Assembly (NCBI RefSeq): GCF_002127325.2
Contig: NC_035438.2
Coordinates: 145,338,708 to 145,402,707 of the forward strand
From: Helianthus annuus
Taxonomy: Eukaryota; Streptophyta; Magnoliopsida; Asterales; Asteraceae
Direction: 5' to 3'
DNA length: 64,000 nucleotides
Below are positions 11,765 through 23,225 of this stretch, in pieces; the stretch's first letter is position 1, and each line of letters opens with the position of its first letter. Under the pieces are notes generated by a model. The model was not told the origin of the DNA, made no database searches, and saw only the letters and a list, made by a program, of their open reading frames with translations. The position numbers and the translations under genes are program-made.

Positions 11765-12460
11765 CATGATAATGCCGCTTGTTATTTCAAAATCTCCAAC
11801 TACACAATTTTTAAGCTAGAACCGCTAGGTCATATCAAATATTCAACATATGTAATAGCAATCATGCTAATGCCGCTTGTTACCTCTAAATCACCAATTT
11901 CAGTATTACCGCAGAAGCCCCAAGATTATAAGTTTCATATTCCCAATTTCACAATGTAACCTAATTCCGCTAGTTCATTAAAGAGAATCATCATCTAATG
12001 TTAAGCCTGATAATCCCGCTACTACATATCAATGAATCAGCAAAAAATTACGCTTGTTCTTATCAAATAACGCTAGTTAACCAACCCTAATTTTGGCTTA
12101 AAATTACCGCAGAAGCCCCAAGATTATAAGTTTCATATCCCAATTCACAATGTAACCTAATTCAATATTCCATATCAATCATGCTAATGTTGTTTGTTAG
12201 CTAAAATGATTCAATTTCACAATTAGATCAGACGCCCAATATCAAGTGGTAAAATTCCCAATTGCACAATGTAACCTAATTCCGCTAGTTCATTAAAGAG
12301 AATCATCATCTAATGTTAAGCCTGATAATCCCGCTACTACATATCAATGAATCAGCAAAAAATTACGCTCGTTCTTATCAAATAACGCTAGTTAACCAAC
12401 CCTAATTTTGGCTTAAAAAAACTTCAATCAACATCAAACCTGTAGTTATGCCGCTAATGT
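11765..12460 (-). repeat. right-hand GCG word array, inverted orientation
   Basis: On the + strand the words read as TAATNCCGC or TAACGC, that is GCGGNATTA on the minus strand. Examples are GATAATGCCGCTTG (11768), GCTAATGCCGC (11868), TATTACCGC (11904), TAATTCCGC (11951, 12280), GATAATCCCGC (12010, 12329), AATTACGC (12048, 12362), AATAACGC (12067, 12385), AATTACCGC (12103) and TTATGCCGC (12446). An internal direct repeat (11940-12070 against 12260-12390) multiplies them. There is no gene in 11723-12600. Confidence 0.75.
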
Positions 12461-12889
12461 GCACCGGCTTCACCGGATCATTTCTTTTCTTGCTCCGTCT
12501 TTCTCTTTTAGCTTCTTCAACAAATAATGTAACCGCCGATTAGTTCAACTATAAGGTTGGGACTGGCTAACAAAATAAACGGGGTTCAGAAGATGATTAA
12601 ATCGATACCTCTTAATGCCGTATTCGTCATTCTCAAGTGAAATCGATGGTCGTTGCTTGTTCACCGTTGTTAATCGTCTTTCTCCGATGGTCGGAATCGT
12701 TTTTTCTCCGTCGGTCGGAATCGTTTGAAACTCACCGAAATTTTTGATGATCAAATATGGTTTTTGATTAGATACTGAGATTTAGCCGGGTATTTAGGTA
12801 TAGGAAATTGACCATTTTAACCTTTGGTTCACATAATTACGTTTTAGACAGACCCTTAAACAATTATTTAATCACGCTTTTAATCCCTT

Positions 12890-12952
12890 GATCCTACGGT
12901 CAGGATTATAACGTATGTTATGTACGATTACTCATAATGTAGGTTAACCGCC

Positions 12953-12955
<3 letters not shown>
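12890..12955 (-). repeat. MULE right terminal inverted repeat
   Basis: The inverted partner of 1747-1812. Just inside it, AATCACGC at 12870-12877 is a minus-strand GCGTGATT word, so the repeated word also occurs next to the terminus. Confidence 0.88.
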
Positions 12956-12983
<28 letters not shown>

Positions 12984-12991
12984 GATATAGA
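12956..12991. repeat. (TA)n tract between MULE and MITE
   Basis: TA dinucleotides with a short GATATAGA interruption. It is a continuation of the tract at 1706-1746. Confidence 0.85.
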
Positions 12992-13393
12992 GGCTAGGAG
13001 TTGGCTAGAAAGTCCAGATTTCCTAAAAAGTGTAAAAAGTCATAAAACACTATAATGTCGACCATAAAACACACAAAAAACTCACAAATAACATGATGAA
13101 GATTACTAAAACATCATGTATGTGGGTTTTGTGTTGTGTTTTAGATGTTAAGGCTCTGATTATGGAATGACAAATATTATTGTGTTTTATGTTGTTTAGC
13201 TTTTTGTGTTTTATATTCATAGTTCTACGAAGGTGTGTTTTAAGTTTTTATGGACCATTAGAGTTTGAATATGGTGTTTTAGTAATCTTCATTCTATTAT
13301 TTGTGAGTTTTAGGTGTGTTTTATGCCTGAAATTATTGTGTTTTATGACTTTTTACACTTTTTAGGAAACTTGGACTTTCTAGTCGAACCTCA

Positions 13394-13395
<2 letters not shown>
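12992..13395. mobile_element. 404-bp MITE with long inverted repeats, copy 1
   Basis: The left arm GGCTAGGAGTTGGCTAGAAAG and the following ~100 bp pair with the reverse complement of the right end (GGTGAGGTTCGACTAGAAAG...). Both arms contain CCTAAAAAGTGTAAAAAGTC and ATGAAGATTACTAAAACA. It has no coding capacity and is flanked on both sides by TA dinucleotides, like the MULE. It is probably a Mutator-type or Micron-like foldback MITE. Confidence 0.8.

Positions 13396-13454
<59 letters not shown>
13396..13454. repeat. (TA)n followed by (GA)n
   Basis: TA repeats to about 13430, then GA repeats to 13454. In copy 2 the corresponding tract at 18821-18909 is nearly 90 bp of TA without the GA block. 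Confidence 0.9.
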
Positions 13455-13455
<1 letters not shown>

Positions 13456-15019
13456 GGTAGGGTTCATGCGAGAACCATCTTTATTGCGAGAACCGCGAGA
13501 ACCAATGTGAACACATGGCATTATTGTAAATACATAATAAAAATTAAATCAGCTGCCTCTCCTCCTCCGGGACTTCAAACATCAGATTAAACCATCATTT
13601 ATATTCAGTTCACATCCGGATCCAATCTCTACACAATTCATCATCTCAGTTCACGTCACACTCCAAATCCTCCAAAATTCATCATCTCGATCTTATAATT
13701 CATCATGTATTCGTCATCAAAATTAGTCGATATCAGTGCATTAACAACATAATCACCGATTGCATATTTGTATTCCAGTCTAAATTAGGGAAAAACGATC
13801 GTAATGCACAGATAGGGATAATCGGAAGAACACAAGTCGTCCAACAGACTATCGATCCTTTGTTGCACCGTTCCATGAAATTGTAAGTTCATACACCTTG
13901 TTTTGTAGTCGTATATGATAAAACAACTATCAACCGTCGATTCAGACATGTTATTATGGGGTTATTACATTTAATCAGTGGTTTCATAGATGAATTATTG
14001 AAAATCGTGGTATATATATGATTTTTGAGTGAACAGAAGGGCTAATGTTGTGATAAACTATGTGTAATGTGGTACTGATGTGTTGTTTTATGTATTTTTT
14101 TTATTAAAGAATGATGTTATGTGCATAATGTTGGTTATGATTGGCAACACGGAAGTTGATTTGGTAAATGATAGGGTTTTACTACTGAATTATGACGTCG
14201 AAAAGTTATGTGGTGTTAATGCACATGTGCATTAACACGACAGAATAGGCTTATACAGAAAAAGGCAGAATAGGCTTATACGAAACAGGATAATAAGATA
14301 ATTTTATGATATATACAGTTAATGCACATGTGCATTAACACGACATAACAGGCTTATACATAATAGGTTTATATGGAACATGAATAAACTAATTTTATAT
14401 TCTATACAGTTATGCACATGTGCAAAGTTTGACAAACTACGATTACACTGAATAAGACAATGAGGTGTGTGATACATAGTTATGCACATGTGCATAAAAC
14501 GTAATAGTATGTTAACATGTATAAAAATTTGAATAGGATTCACTTAATAAATCAATATAATAAGGTGATTTTGTGTTTTATATAGTTATGCACGTATGCA
14601 TAAATTGTCATAGTTGGTTAATATGCACATTAATTTGAATACTAATCTCAATTATTTATTCATAAATGATATATAATGTGTATGTATTGTTATTTTGGTG
14701 TTGTTTTTTGTTATGACATACAGTTATGCAGTTATATTATTATGTAATCAATTATATTATGAAGTTATATGAACCTGTAACTCATGGTTGAATATGATAA
14801 TAAGGTAGCATTGGGTGATATACAGTTTTGCACATGTGCATAATTTGATAGAATAGGTTAATAAGGTCATTCAAGTTGATGTACATGTGCATAGTTTGCC
14901 ATAATATGCTAACAAGGCCAGTCATGTTAATGCACATGTGCATAATTATGCACAAAACCCGTTTCCCAAATATATTTAGAATGGAACAAGAGAAATGACG
15001 ACTGGTGGCGGACCAGTAC
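13455..15019. repeat. non-coding element carrying a TGCACATGTGCA palindrome array, copy 1
   Basis: Begins GGGTAGGGTTCATGCGAGAACC, a MULE-like terminus type, right after the microsatellite. No matching inverted end was found. There is no gene. From 14213 to 14945 the word TGCACATGTGCA recurs about nine times, usually extended to TTATGCACATGTGCATAA or a longer perfect palindrome. The longest perfect palindrome is 26 bp at 14213-14238; another is at 14318-14339. Other copies are near 14412, 14480, 14586 (variant), 14829, 14881 and 14931. Confidence 0.7.
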
Positions 15020-15115
15020 TGTGACACCCCAGGAAAACCAGTAATCAACACAACTAGCTTCCTCAGTAACCGCATGCTAAATTTCGGGACGAAATTTCTC
15101 TTAACTTGAGGATAA
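15020..15115 (+). mobile_element. remnant of gypsy 3' internal end, copy 1
   Basis: Contains TGTGACACCCCAGGAAAACCAG and TTTCGGGACGAAATTTC and a purine-rich tract, the same order as the 3' internal end of the gypsy element at 28035-28138. It abuts an LTR start at 15116. Confidence 0.75.
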
Positions 15116-16049
15116 TGTGACAACTAGTATTTCAAAATTTATCCTTGTTCCTTGTTGTAACCTGTGTGAACTTTATGAGTTGACAAATGTGTTTGTTTAC
15201 ACCAAACGATTATGCTTTATTATGTGGAATGTGATGCAAGATTGTGATATGTTATGTTTATGTGTATAACTTATGTGAATCGTATAAGCTTAGTCTAATC
15301 ACATAACACCCTTTGGGTCGTACCTCTATTCGCACTACTCCTTTCGGCCCAACCCCACTTTGTTTGATCCGTAGCTAAGGACAGCCCTATGATTGAGTTT
15401 GGCCCACTTCCTAGTATGCGCTCATATATCCCGTTAGGGGCTAGTTTCTCATAACTTTCAGAAACACACAAGGATAACCAAACCCTAGTTCCTCTTCTCT
15501 CACATTGAGACCCGACGGCAGCCCCATCGAAGTGGAAGCGGACTGATATCTCTCCTCCTCTTTCTCGAAGCTCTGTCATTTACGCATAATCCTTGGATCC
15601 TCAATTGATTCGGTTAGCCTCTTGCTAGTGTTTGTCTTGTTTATGGTTTGATAATAAATACATGATGATTGATGAATATCTAATATTTTGATGGTCCATG
15701 AATGCACGATTTGCATGTTGTATAATGAATTATGTTCACGATCGTTTCACCTTGAATGATGAGTATGATTGACTGTTATTAACCAAGTATGTGATGATTA
15801 GAATGGTATGAACTTTAGGGTTATGAGATGGAATCCTTGATAAAGACTGTTGTGCAACTTGAATGATTTCGGGCTAAGGGTTGTCATGACTTCGATTAGG
15901 GTTACATGCTAGTCGGATCAAGTATGATTGAGAATGATATCATTAGGTGTTTAATCCAAATTAAAACTTGTTTATGTTATTAATTGTGGTTGGAGGAAAG
16001 TAGGAAATTCATATAAATTAATTGGAAACTGTTTGATTGTTTTGATTTA
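15116..16049 (+). mobile_element. old gypsy LTR fragment, copy 1
   Basis: Starts TGTGACAAC next to the remnant PPT. The similarity to copy 2 ends at about 16049. No gene is supported in it; the open frame at 15295-15579 on the minus strand is incidental. Confidence 0.65.
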
Positions 16050-16275
16050 ACAACTAAATTCAATAACTTTACCATCTCAGAACCAATTTCAACTTCATCC
16101 AAATTAAAAGTTGTTTATGTTATTAATTGTGGTTGGAGGAAAGTAGGAAATTCATATAAATTAATTGGAAATTCATATAACAACTTCATTTTCGTCATGT
16201 GTATATTCAACAACTTTTACCGTTCTCCCCTAAATTCAATAACTTTACCATCTCCGAACCAATTTCAACTGCTTC
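15954..16275. repeat. scrambled junction with two interleaved direct repeats
   Basis: Block 15954-16029 recurs at 16096-16171, and block 16047-16095 recurs around 16226-16275, giving order A-B-A'-B'. This is at the boundary between the two tandem copies and resembles templated filler left by break repair. Confidence 0.7.
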
Positions 16276-16409
16276 AGAGGTAGTTTCATTTGCAGTGTCG
16301 AGATTGAATTCGTTTGTAAACTATTGTTTGTGTTTCCTCCATTAATTGTAATGGATCACGGATCGATTCATTCCGTTTGATATTCGTGTTGACTTGTATC
16401 ATTGACGAT

Positions 16410-16767
16410 CATAGTTGTCAATAGCGAGCGTAGCGATCGCTATAGCGCACTACGTAGCGTATAGGTCTAGACTTGCTATATTAGGGTTGTCGCGATAGAT
16501 AGCGACAATTAATTTATTTATTTGTATTTTAATATAAATAGCAATTAAATATAGCTATAAAATAGCTGGATTTTAGGGGTTTTTTTTAATATACATGTAA
16601 AATAGTATTTACACGAGGGTATTTTGATATAATACACGTACAAAATTTTTAAATTTTCTTTTCTTGTGCATCACTATTTATAAAATAGCCGTTCGCTATT
16701 TATCGCTATTCGCCATGTGGCATATAGGTAACTTGTCGCTATTCACTATTCACTATTTACAACTATG
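16410..16767. mobile_element. hAT-type MITE with 8-bp target duplication
   Basis: A 358-bp element with ends CATAGTTGTCAATAG... and ...CTATTTACAACTATG (inverted repeats). It is flanked by TTGACGAT at 16402-16409 and 16768-16775. An 8-bp duplication is the hAT hallmark. There is no coding capacity; the interior is rich in CGCTAT words. Confidence 0.85.
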
Positions 16768-17024
16768 TTGACGATAGAAAAGTATTATGCTTGATCAGGT
16801 GATGTTGTATCTATCGCACTGACAGAGGGAACTTCAGGATTTCACAGAATAAATAACGGGCGGTTTCTGATTTTGCACATCACAACCGTATTCAGGTTAG
16901 TTTTGTTTTTAATTTCCTCCTAAAGCCATATATAACCATGTTGGCATATGATTATATGATTTTAGTATGCTCCTAATGTCTAGCAAGTTTTTGAACTATA
17001 CATGAGTTTGAAGTTTGTTTACAG

Positions 17025-17143
17025 TCATTATTGAGAGGCGGATTTTTAACAAGTAAAAGACCTGTGGATGAAGAAAGGCCTTCCGAAGTTGCAGCGAGTG
17101 AATTGGTTCCATTGAGTCAACGTCACACTGTTTCCTGTTTATG
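17025..17143 (+). pseudogene. captured single exon of a host gene, copy 2
   Basis: Duplicate of the exon at 315-433, with acceptor TTTACAG and donor ATG|GTATGC retained. An 11-bp stretch in front of the acceptor present in copy 1 is missing here. The reading frame is open. The 17144-18250 stretch contains no gene. Confidence 0.4.
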
Positions 17144-18417
17144 GTATGCTTTATTGAAGCTTTTATCTTTGAAATCTTCATATTCAGTTTCAGTACATGC
17201 CTTTAAAGATTCAGTAGTTTTCTTTGTCTCTTTTATGACAGTTGACACTAAAACATTACAAATATAGCGCTAATATAGACGTGGCAAATGGGCGGTTAGG
17301 TGAGCATAGATCGGGTCGGTGATGTGCCAAAACAGAAACTATAACCAATTTTTTGGCTTTTATGTCTTCATAACGGATCGGTTATTTCTATCACCAGGAA
17401 AGATGGTTTTGTCAATTCGATTAACTGCTGGTTCTGGAGTAGTCCACTACAAGCTCATTATATAAATCCAGTCAATTTTACAACATACTTTTGTTCTTTA
17501 GTCCCATACTTTTGTTCTTTAGTCATTCTTTAACTTATGTAATATCTTCTTTCAAAATCTATGTCTAGACATGCATATGTGCGTATAATATCAAAATTAA
17601 GGATGGTGAAAGGAGTGTCATGTGTACTCTTGATTCAGATTTCGTTCAATATTGTTAATATTGCGAAACAATTCTCGTAAAAGCAAATCGCAGTGTCAAT
17701 ATAAAGGGAATCTTTTTAAGCACTTGTGTTTTATGGTAAAAGTTTAGAGGGTAAGGAAACCCACCGACTTTGTCTTTTAAGATAGTGTACAATAGTTAAA
17801 TATAATGAGAATTAAAAGTAAGATATCCTAAATAATCGATATTAATAGACTTAGAGACTCTGAATTATTAAATAACTAGTTTTTTTACATCGCGCGTTGC
17901 GGCGAAACCGAGCAAATAATAATGCAAAACAAATGTGATTTAAAAGTAAAGCATGTTGTTTAAAAAGTCAAACCATTAGAACGGTTTAGTTTTTCATCGT
18001 ACCGTTTTATGATACCAAATAAATACTTTATTTTGAATACAACTTCGTTTTTAACAAAATTTATAACGAAATGTCAGGGAAAAAAAACAAGCACAACTAC
18101 GCACTTAAGTTTCTAGAAAAAAAGTCATAAGCGTAAATTATTAACAAGTATCAAATTAATCGATAAATTAATATATGTTCTACAAAAAGAAAAAAAAAGA
18201 ATTATTAAAAAAATGGTAAAGGAAATATGTGTTTTTAAAAAAGGAAAAAAATAAAAATATGTTACTAAAAGTAAATTATATATATATATATATATATATA
18301 TTGTTATAATATAGTATTATAATATATATTAAATAAAAAATAATAAAAAGCTATCTATTATTATAAAAATAAAATTACCTTCATCGTCCTTCGTCAACAA
18401 TATATATATATATATAT

Positions 18418-18817
18418 GCTAGGAGTTGGCTAGAAAGTCCAAATTTCCTAAAAAGTGTAAAAAGTCATAAAACACTATAATGTCAACCATAAAACACACA
18501 AAAAACTCACAAATAACATGATGAAGATTACTAAAACATTATGTATGTGGGTTTTGTGTTGTGTTTTAGATGTTAAGGCTCTGATTATGGAATGACAAAT
18601 ATTATTGTGTTTTATGTTGTTTAGCTTTTTGTGTTTTATATTCATAGTTCTACGAATGTGTGTTTTAAGTTTTTATGGACTATTAGAGTTTGAATATGGT
18701 GTTTTAGTAATCTTCATTCTATTATTTGTGAGTTTTAGGTGTGTTTTATGCCTGAAATTATTGTGTTTTATGACTTTTTACACTTTTTAGGAAACTTGGA
18801 CTTTCTAGCCGAACCTC

Positions 18818-18820
<3 letters not shown>
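18418..18820. mobile_element. 403-bp MITE, copy 2
   Basis: Same MITE as 12992-13395. Its left side directly joins the CAACAA(TA)n flank seen left of the MULE in copy 1, so this is the pre-insertion arrangement. Confidence 0.8.

Positions 18821-18909
<89 letters not shown>
18821..18909. repeat. (TA)n microsatellite, ~85 bp
   Basis: Almost perfect TA dinucleotides. Confidence 0.95.
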
Positions 18910-18912
<3 letters not shown>

Positions 18913-20478
18913 GGTAGGGTTCATGCGAGAACCATCTTTATTGCGAGAACCGTGAGAACCAATGTGAACACATGGCATTATTGTAAATACATAATAAAAA
19001 TTAAATCAGCTGCCTCTCCTCCTCCTGGACTTTAAACATCAGATTAAACCATCATTTATATTCAGTTCACATCCGGATCCAATCTCTACACAATTCATCA
19101 TCTCAGATCACGTTACTCTCCAAATCCCCCAAAATTCATCATCTCGATCTTATAATTCATCATGTATTCGTCATCAAAATTAGTCGATATCAATGCATTA
19201 ACAACATAATCACCGATTGCACATTTGTATTCCAGTCTAAATTAGGGCAAAACGATCGTAATGCACAGATAGGGATAATCGGAAGAACACAAGTCGTCCA
19301 ACAGACTATCGATCCTTTGTTGCACCGTTCCGTGAAATTGTAAGTTCATACACCTTGTTTTGTAGTCGTATATGATAAAACAATTATCAATCGTCTTTTC
19401 AGACATGTTATTATGTGGTTATTACATTTAAACAGCGGTTTCATAGATGAATTATTGAAAATCGTGGTATATATATGATTTTTGAGTGAACAGAAGGGCT
19501 AATGTTGTGATATACTATGTGTAATGTGGTACTGATGTGTTGTTTTATGTATTTTTTTTTATTAAAGAATGATGTTATGTGCATAATGTTGGTTATGATT
19601 GGCAACACGGAAGTTGATTTGGTAAATGATAGGGTTTTACTACTGAATTATGACGTCGACAAGTTATGTGGTGTTAATGCACATGTGCATTAACACGACA
19701 TAATAGGCTTATACAGAAAAAGGCAGAATAGGCTTATACGAAACAGTATAATAAGATCATTTTATGATATATACAGTTAATGCACATGTGCATTAACACG
19801 ACATAACAGGCTTATACATAATAGGTTTATATGGAACATGAATAAACTAATTTTATATTCTATACAGTTATGCACATGTGTAAAGTTTGACAAACTACGA
19901 TTACACTGAATAAGACAATGAGGTGTGTGATACATAGTTATGCACATGTGCATAAAACGTAATAGTATGTTAACATGTACAAAAATTTGAATAGGATTCA
20001 CTTAATAAATTAATATAATAAGGTGATTTTGTGTTTTATATAGTTATGCACGTATGCATAAATTGTCATAGTTGGTTAATATGCACATTAATTTGAATAC
20101 TAATGCCAATTATTTATTCATAAATGATATATAATGTGTATGTATTGTTATTTTGGTGTTGTTTTTTGTTATGACATGCAGTTATGCAGTTATATTATTA
20201 TGTAATCAATTATATTATGAAGTTATATGAACCTGTAACTCATGGTTGAATATGATAATACGGTAGCATTGGGTGATATACAGTTATGCACATGTGCATA
20301 ATTTGATAGAATAGGTTAATAAGGTCATTCATGTTGATGTACATGTGCATAGTTTGCCATAATATGCTAACAAGGCCAGTCATGTTAATGCACATGTGCA
20401 TAATTATGCACAAAACCCGTTTCCCAAATATATTTAGAATGGAACAAGAGAAATGACGACTGGTGGCGAACCAGTACT
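18910..20478. repeat. non-coding element with TGCACATGTGCA array, copy 2
   Basis: Duplicate of 13455-15019. The palindromic words are retained, for example at about 19677, 19779, 19869 (one arm mutated), 19940, 20284, 20340 and 20390. There is no gene. Confidence 0.7.
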
Positions 20479-21094
20479 GTGACACCCCAGGAAAACCAGT
20501 AATCAACACAACTAGCTTCCTCAGTAACCGCATGCTAAATTTCAGGACGAAATTTCTCTCAACTTGGGGATAATGTGACAACTCGTATTTCAAAATTTAT
20601 ACTTGTTCCTTGATGTAACCTGTGTGAACTTTATGAGTTGACAAATGTGTTTGTTTACACCAAACGATTATGCTTTATTATGTGGAATGTGATGCAAGAT
20701 TGTGATATGTTATGTTTATGTGTATAACTTATGTGAATCGTATAAGCTTAGTCTAATCGCATAACACCCTTTGGGCCGTACCTCTATTCGCACTACTCCT
20801 CTCGGCCCAACCCCACTTTGTTTGATCCGTAGCTAAGGACAGCCCTATGATTGAGTTCGGCCCACTTCCTAGTATGCGCTCATATATCCCGTTAGGGGCT
20901 AGTTTCTCATAAATTTCAGAAACACACAAGGATAACCAAACCCTAGTTCCTCTTCTCTCACATTGAGACCCGACGACAGCCCCCATCGAAGTGGAAGCGG
21001 ACTGATATCTCTCCTCCTCTTTCTCGAAGCTCTGTCATTCACGCATAATCCTTGGATCCTCAATTGATTCGGTTAGCCTCTTGCTAGTGTTTGT
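20479..21094 (+). mobile_element. gypsy 3' remnant plus LTR fragment, copy 2
   Basis: 20479-20573 is the internal remnant and 20574 starts the LTR (TGTGACAACTCG). It is interrupted at 21094 by the next element and continues at 30735. Confidence 0.7.
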
Positions 21095-21814
21095 TGTGAC
21101 AACTCGAATTTCCAAGATTCTATTTCGCATTTATTGCACGTTCATGTTTTGACTAGTCGTTATTTGCACAATTGATTGCCATGGAATTATATATGTTTTG
21201 ATTGTTTGATTGTGCATGGTTGTTTGTTAATTGTGAAATTGATAAATATATGAACTTGGTGGTGAAATTATGAAATTGTTATGAGATGGTGTACTATTGT
21301 AAAATATAATACTTGAGGATGTAGAGGACAATTAGTGGAATTCTAGTAATACTTAACCCTAATCTCCTTCACTAATCATTCTCTAATCATCACAAGAATC
21401 AAAGCACGTACACCCACATTCCCTAATCCTCTCTACAACCACCATCTCATCATTCTTGGATTCACAAGTTCTTTGCATCAAGTTGATTTCCAATCCATCT
21501 AGAATCGAATCAAGGTAATTGTTTAATCATTTGTTTGTGATTAATTGTTGATTGATTGATTGATGTTAAAACCCTAGTTCTTCATGAGATAGGCTGTGGT
21601 TATTGATTTGATTCTGAAATTACTGTGATGACGATGATGATTAGTTGTATGCCGGATGGATCGTTTGTTATATGATTGTTATTGGAATCATCGATTTACT
21701 GTTTATGAATTCTGTAATGTGAATTAGGGTTTGGATTGTATGTAAACGTAACTGGTTCAATATAAGAACGTAACTGATATAAACTCGATCATTCGTATGT
21801 ATGTTGCTGTAAGT

Positions 21815-22480
21815 CAGAGTTTTTGGATCCTCTTGTCTGAGTTTTGGGTAGAGCATAAAGGTCCGAAGTTTATAAACATGTTTTGTCTGAGTTTTGAACA
21901 ACATGCATTGCCCGAGTTTCTTTGTCCTCGCACTGTCCGAGTTTCATATAAAGGACATAAATGCCCGAGTTTTATAATGAGCAAATGGACCGAGTTTCAA
22001 TCCAAAAATCTTGGTCCGAGTTCCTTGTCTTTGTGATGGGCCGAGTTTCAAACCAAGACGTTGTATGTCCGAGTTTATTGAAGGGGATTGTAACCCGAGT
22101 TTGTGTAGCAAGCAAGGGTCCGAGTTTGTGTCAAGCATGATGGACCGAGTTTGTAGACACAAGGGTCCGAGTTTGTGTGTGTAGCATGATGGTCCGAGTT
22201 TATTGTATGATATATGTCCGAATTATTAACATATTTGTGTAATGTCCGAGTTTTAGACAAGATCCCCTTTGGTCCGAGTTTGACAGGGGCAGCCCCCCCC
22301 CCCACTCTCTTGTCCGACCATTAATGGTCCGAGCTTCATGCCCACCTTATCTGGACCGAGTTTTGCTTGTGATGTGCTTGTCTGATTATTAAGTAGAGGG
22401 GGATGCTAGTCCGACTTTAGGTAGTAACATATATATCCAACTTTTAAATGCTAAGGAGGTCCTTGTCTGAGTTTGATACG
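21815..22480 (+). repeat. CCGAGTTT spaced word array in LTR
   Basis: About 25 copies of (G)(T)CCGAGTTT or one-base variants at 20-35 bp spacing with unrelated spacers. It recurs in the 3' LTR at about 28858-29523. Confidence 0.85.
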
Positions 22481-22897
22481 TGATGTGTTGGATGCTTACA
22501 TATACTCCTGAGTTTAAGGTGATGCATGATCTAAGCCTTCTGTTAATACTAAATCAAAACTCTGGATGAAGAACATGTTGACTGATACTTGTTACTTGGT
22601 CCTACATGTTAAGATACTGCTTGTACTGTATGATACAATATCGTATATGATTGTTTGATCAACGAAGAGTTGCCAACCCTAATTGAGTTTATATACTTAC
22701 GTCAAATATGTGCAATGTATCCTAGGTCGTGTGTAACGGACTTAGACAATTGTTAAACCCTAGAGCATAGCATACCAAGCAAACCAAGGTGAGTTCACAC
22801 CCTTACTAAGGCATGGGATTCCCAAGGGCTTGGGAATGGGTTTGAAGGAATAAGATGGAATAGATACGTACTGACACTAATACTAGACTACCATACC

Positions 22898-23225
22898 ACT
22901 GTCCTCGGTTGTGCAGGACACATACCTTTGCTATTCACTGTCCTCGGTTGTGCAGGACACATACTTACAATCTACGTAGACTTATACTTACTACTATCCT
23001 CGGTTGTGAAGGATACCTATACTTATTACTATCCTCGGTTGTGAAGGATACTTATACTTACTACTATCCTCGGTTGTGAAGGATACCTATACTTATTACT
23101 ATCCTCGGTTGTGAAGGATACCTATACTTATTACTATCCTCGGATGTGAAGGATACTTATACTTATTACTATCCTCGGATGTGAAGGATACTTATGCTTA
23201 TTACTATCCTCGGTTGTGAAGGATA
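22898..23225 (+). repeat. 35-bp tandem hairpin repeat with covarying stem
   Basis: Nine units. The first two (22900, 22939) read TGTCCT-loop-AGGACA. Seven more, from 22994 at exact 35-bp steps, read TATCCT-loop-AGGATA. Both stem arms change together, preserving pairing. The array recurs in the 3' LTR at about 29941-30268. Confidence 0.85.

Larger units (their letters stand above)
1747..12955 (+). mobile_element. autonomous-type MULE with FAR1-like transposase and Ulp1-like gene
   Basis: An 11.2 kb DNA transposon. Its ends GAGG... and ...CCCTC are imperfect inverted repeats matching at about 48 of 66 positions without gaps, with weaker similarity for another ~40 bp. It sits inside (TA)n, so a target duplication cannot be resolved, but copy 2 of the surrounding duplication is the empty site. 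The layout is transposase (+), a small minus ORF with a frameshift, a small plus ORF, and a Ulp1-like gene (-). MULEs carrying Ulp1 domains are known (Kaonashi-type elements in Arabidopsis and cucurbits). Non-coding parts are filled with a repeated GCG[T/G]NATTA word. Confidence 0.9.
1..16049 (+). repeat. tandem segmental duplication, copy 1 (with MULE insertion)
   Basis: Bases 1-1746 match 16730-18417, and 12992-16049 match 18418-21094 plus 30735-31150, with only scattered substitutions and small indels. The 11.2 kb MULE accounts for most of the length difference. The unit begins left of the window. Its right limit is about 16049, after which the sequence differs from copy 2. Stretch 434-1700 is AT-rich and shows no gene in either copy. 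Confidence 0.85.

Noticed and set aside
12545..12754. First exon of the Ulp1-like gene
   Set aside because: The plausible donor at 12608 does not give a phase compatible with the acceptor before 11722, so I could not support the join.
13180..13365. Short hydrophobic ORF (also at 18605-18790)
   Set aside because: It lies inside the MITE inverted repeat and is T-rich by composition; no gene.
13455..15019. Helitron
   Set aside because: No Helitron-type 3' hairpin with CTRR end and no Rep/Hel coding sequence found.
18739..19035. ORF with a long Tyr-Ile run
   Set aside because: Translation of the TA microsatellite.
22898..23225. CRISPR-like array (regular 35-bp period)
   Set aside because: Units are contiguous tandem repeats without unique spacers and lie in a plant LTR duplicated at 29941-30268.
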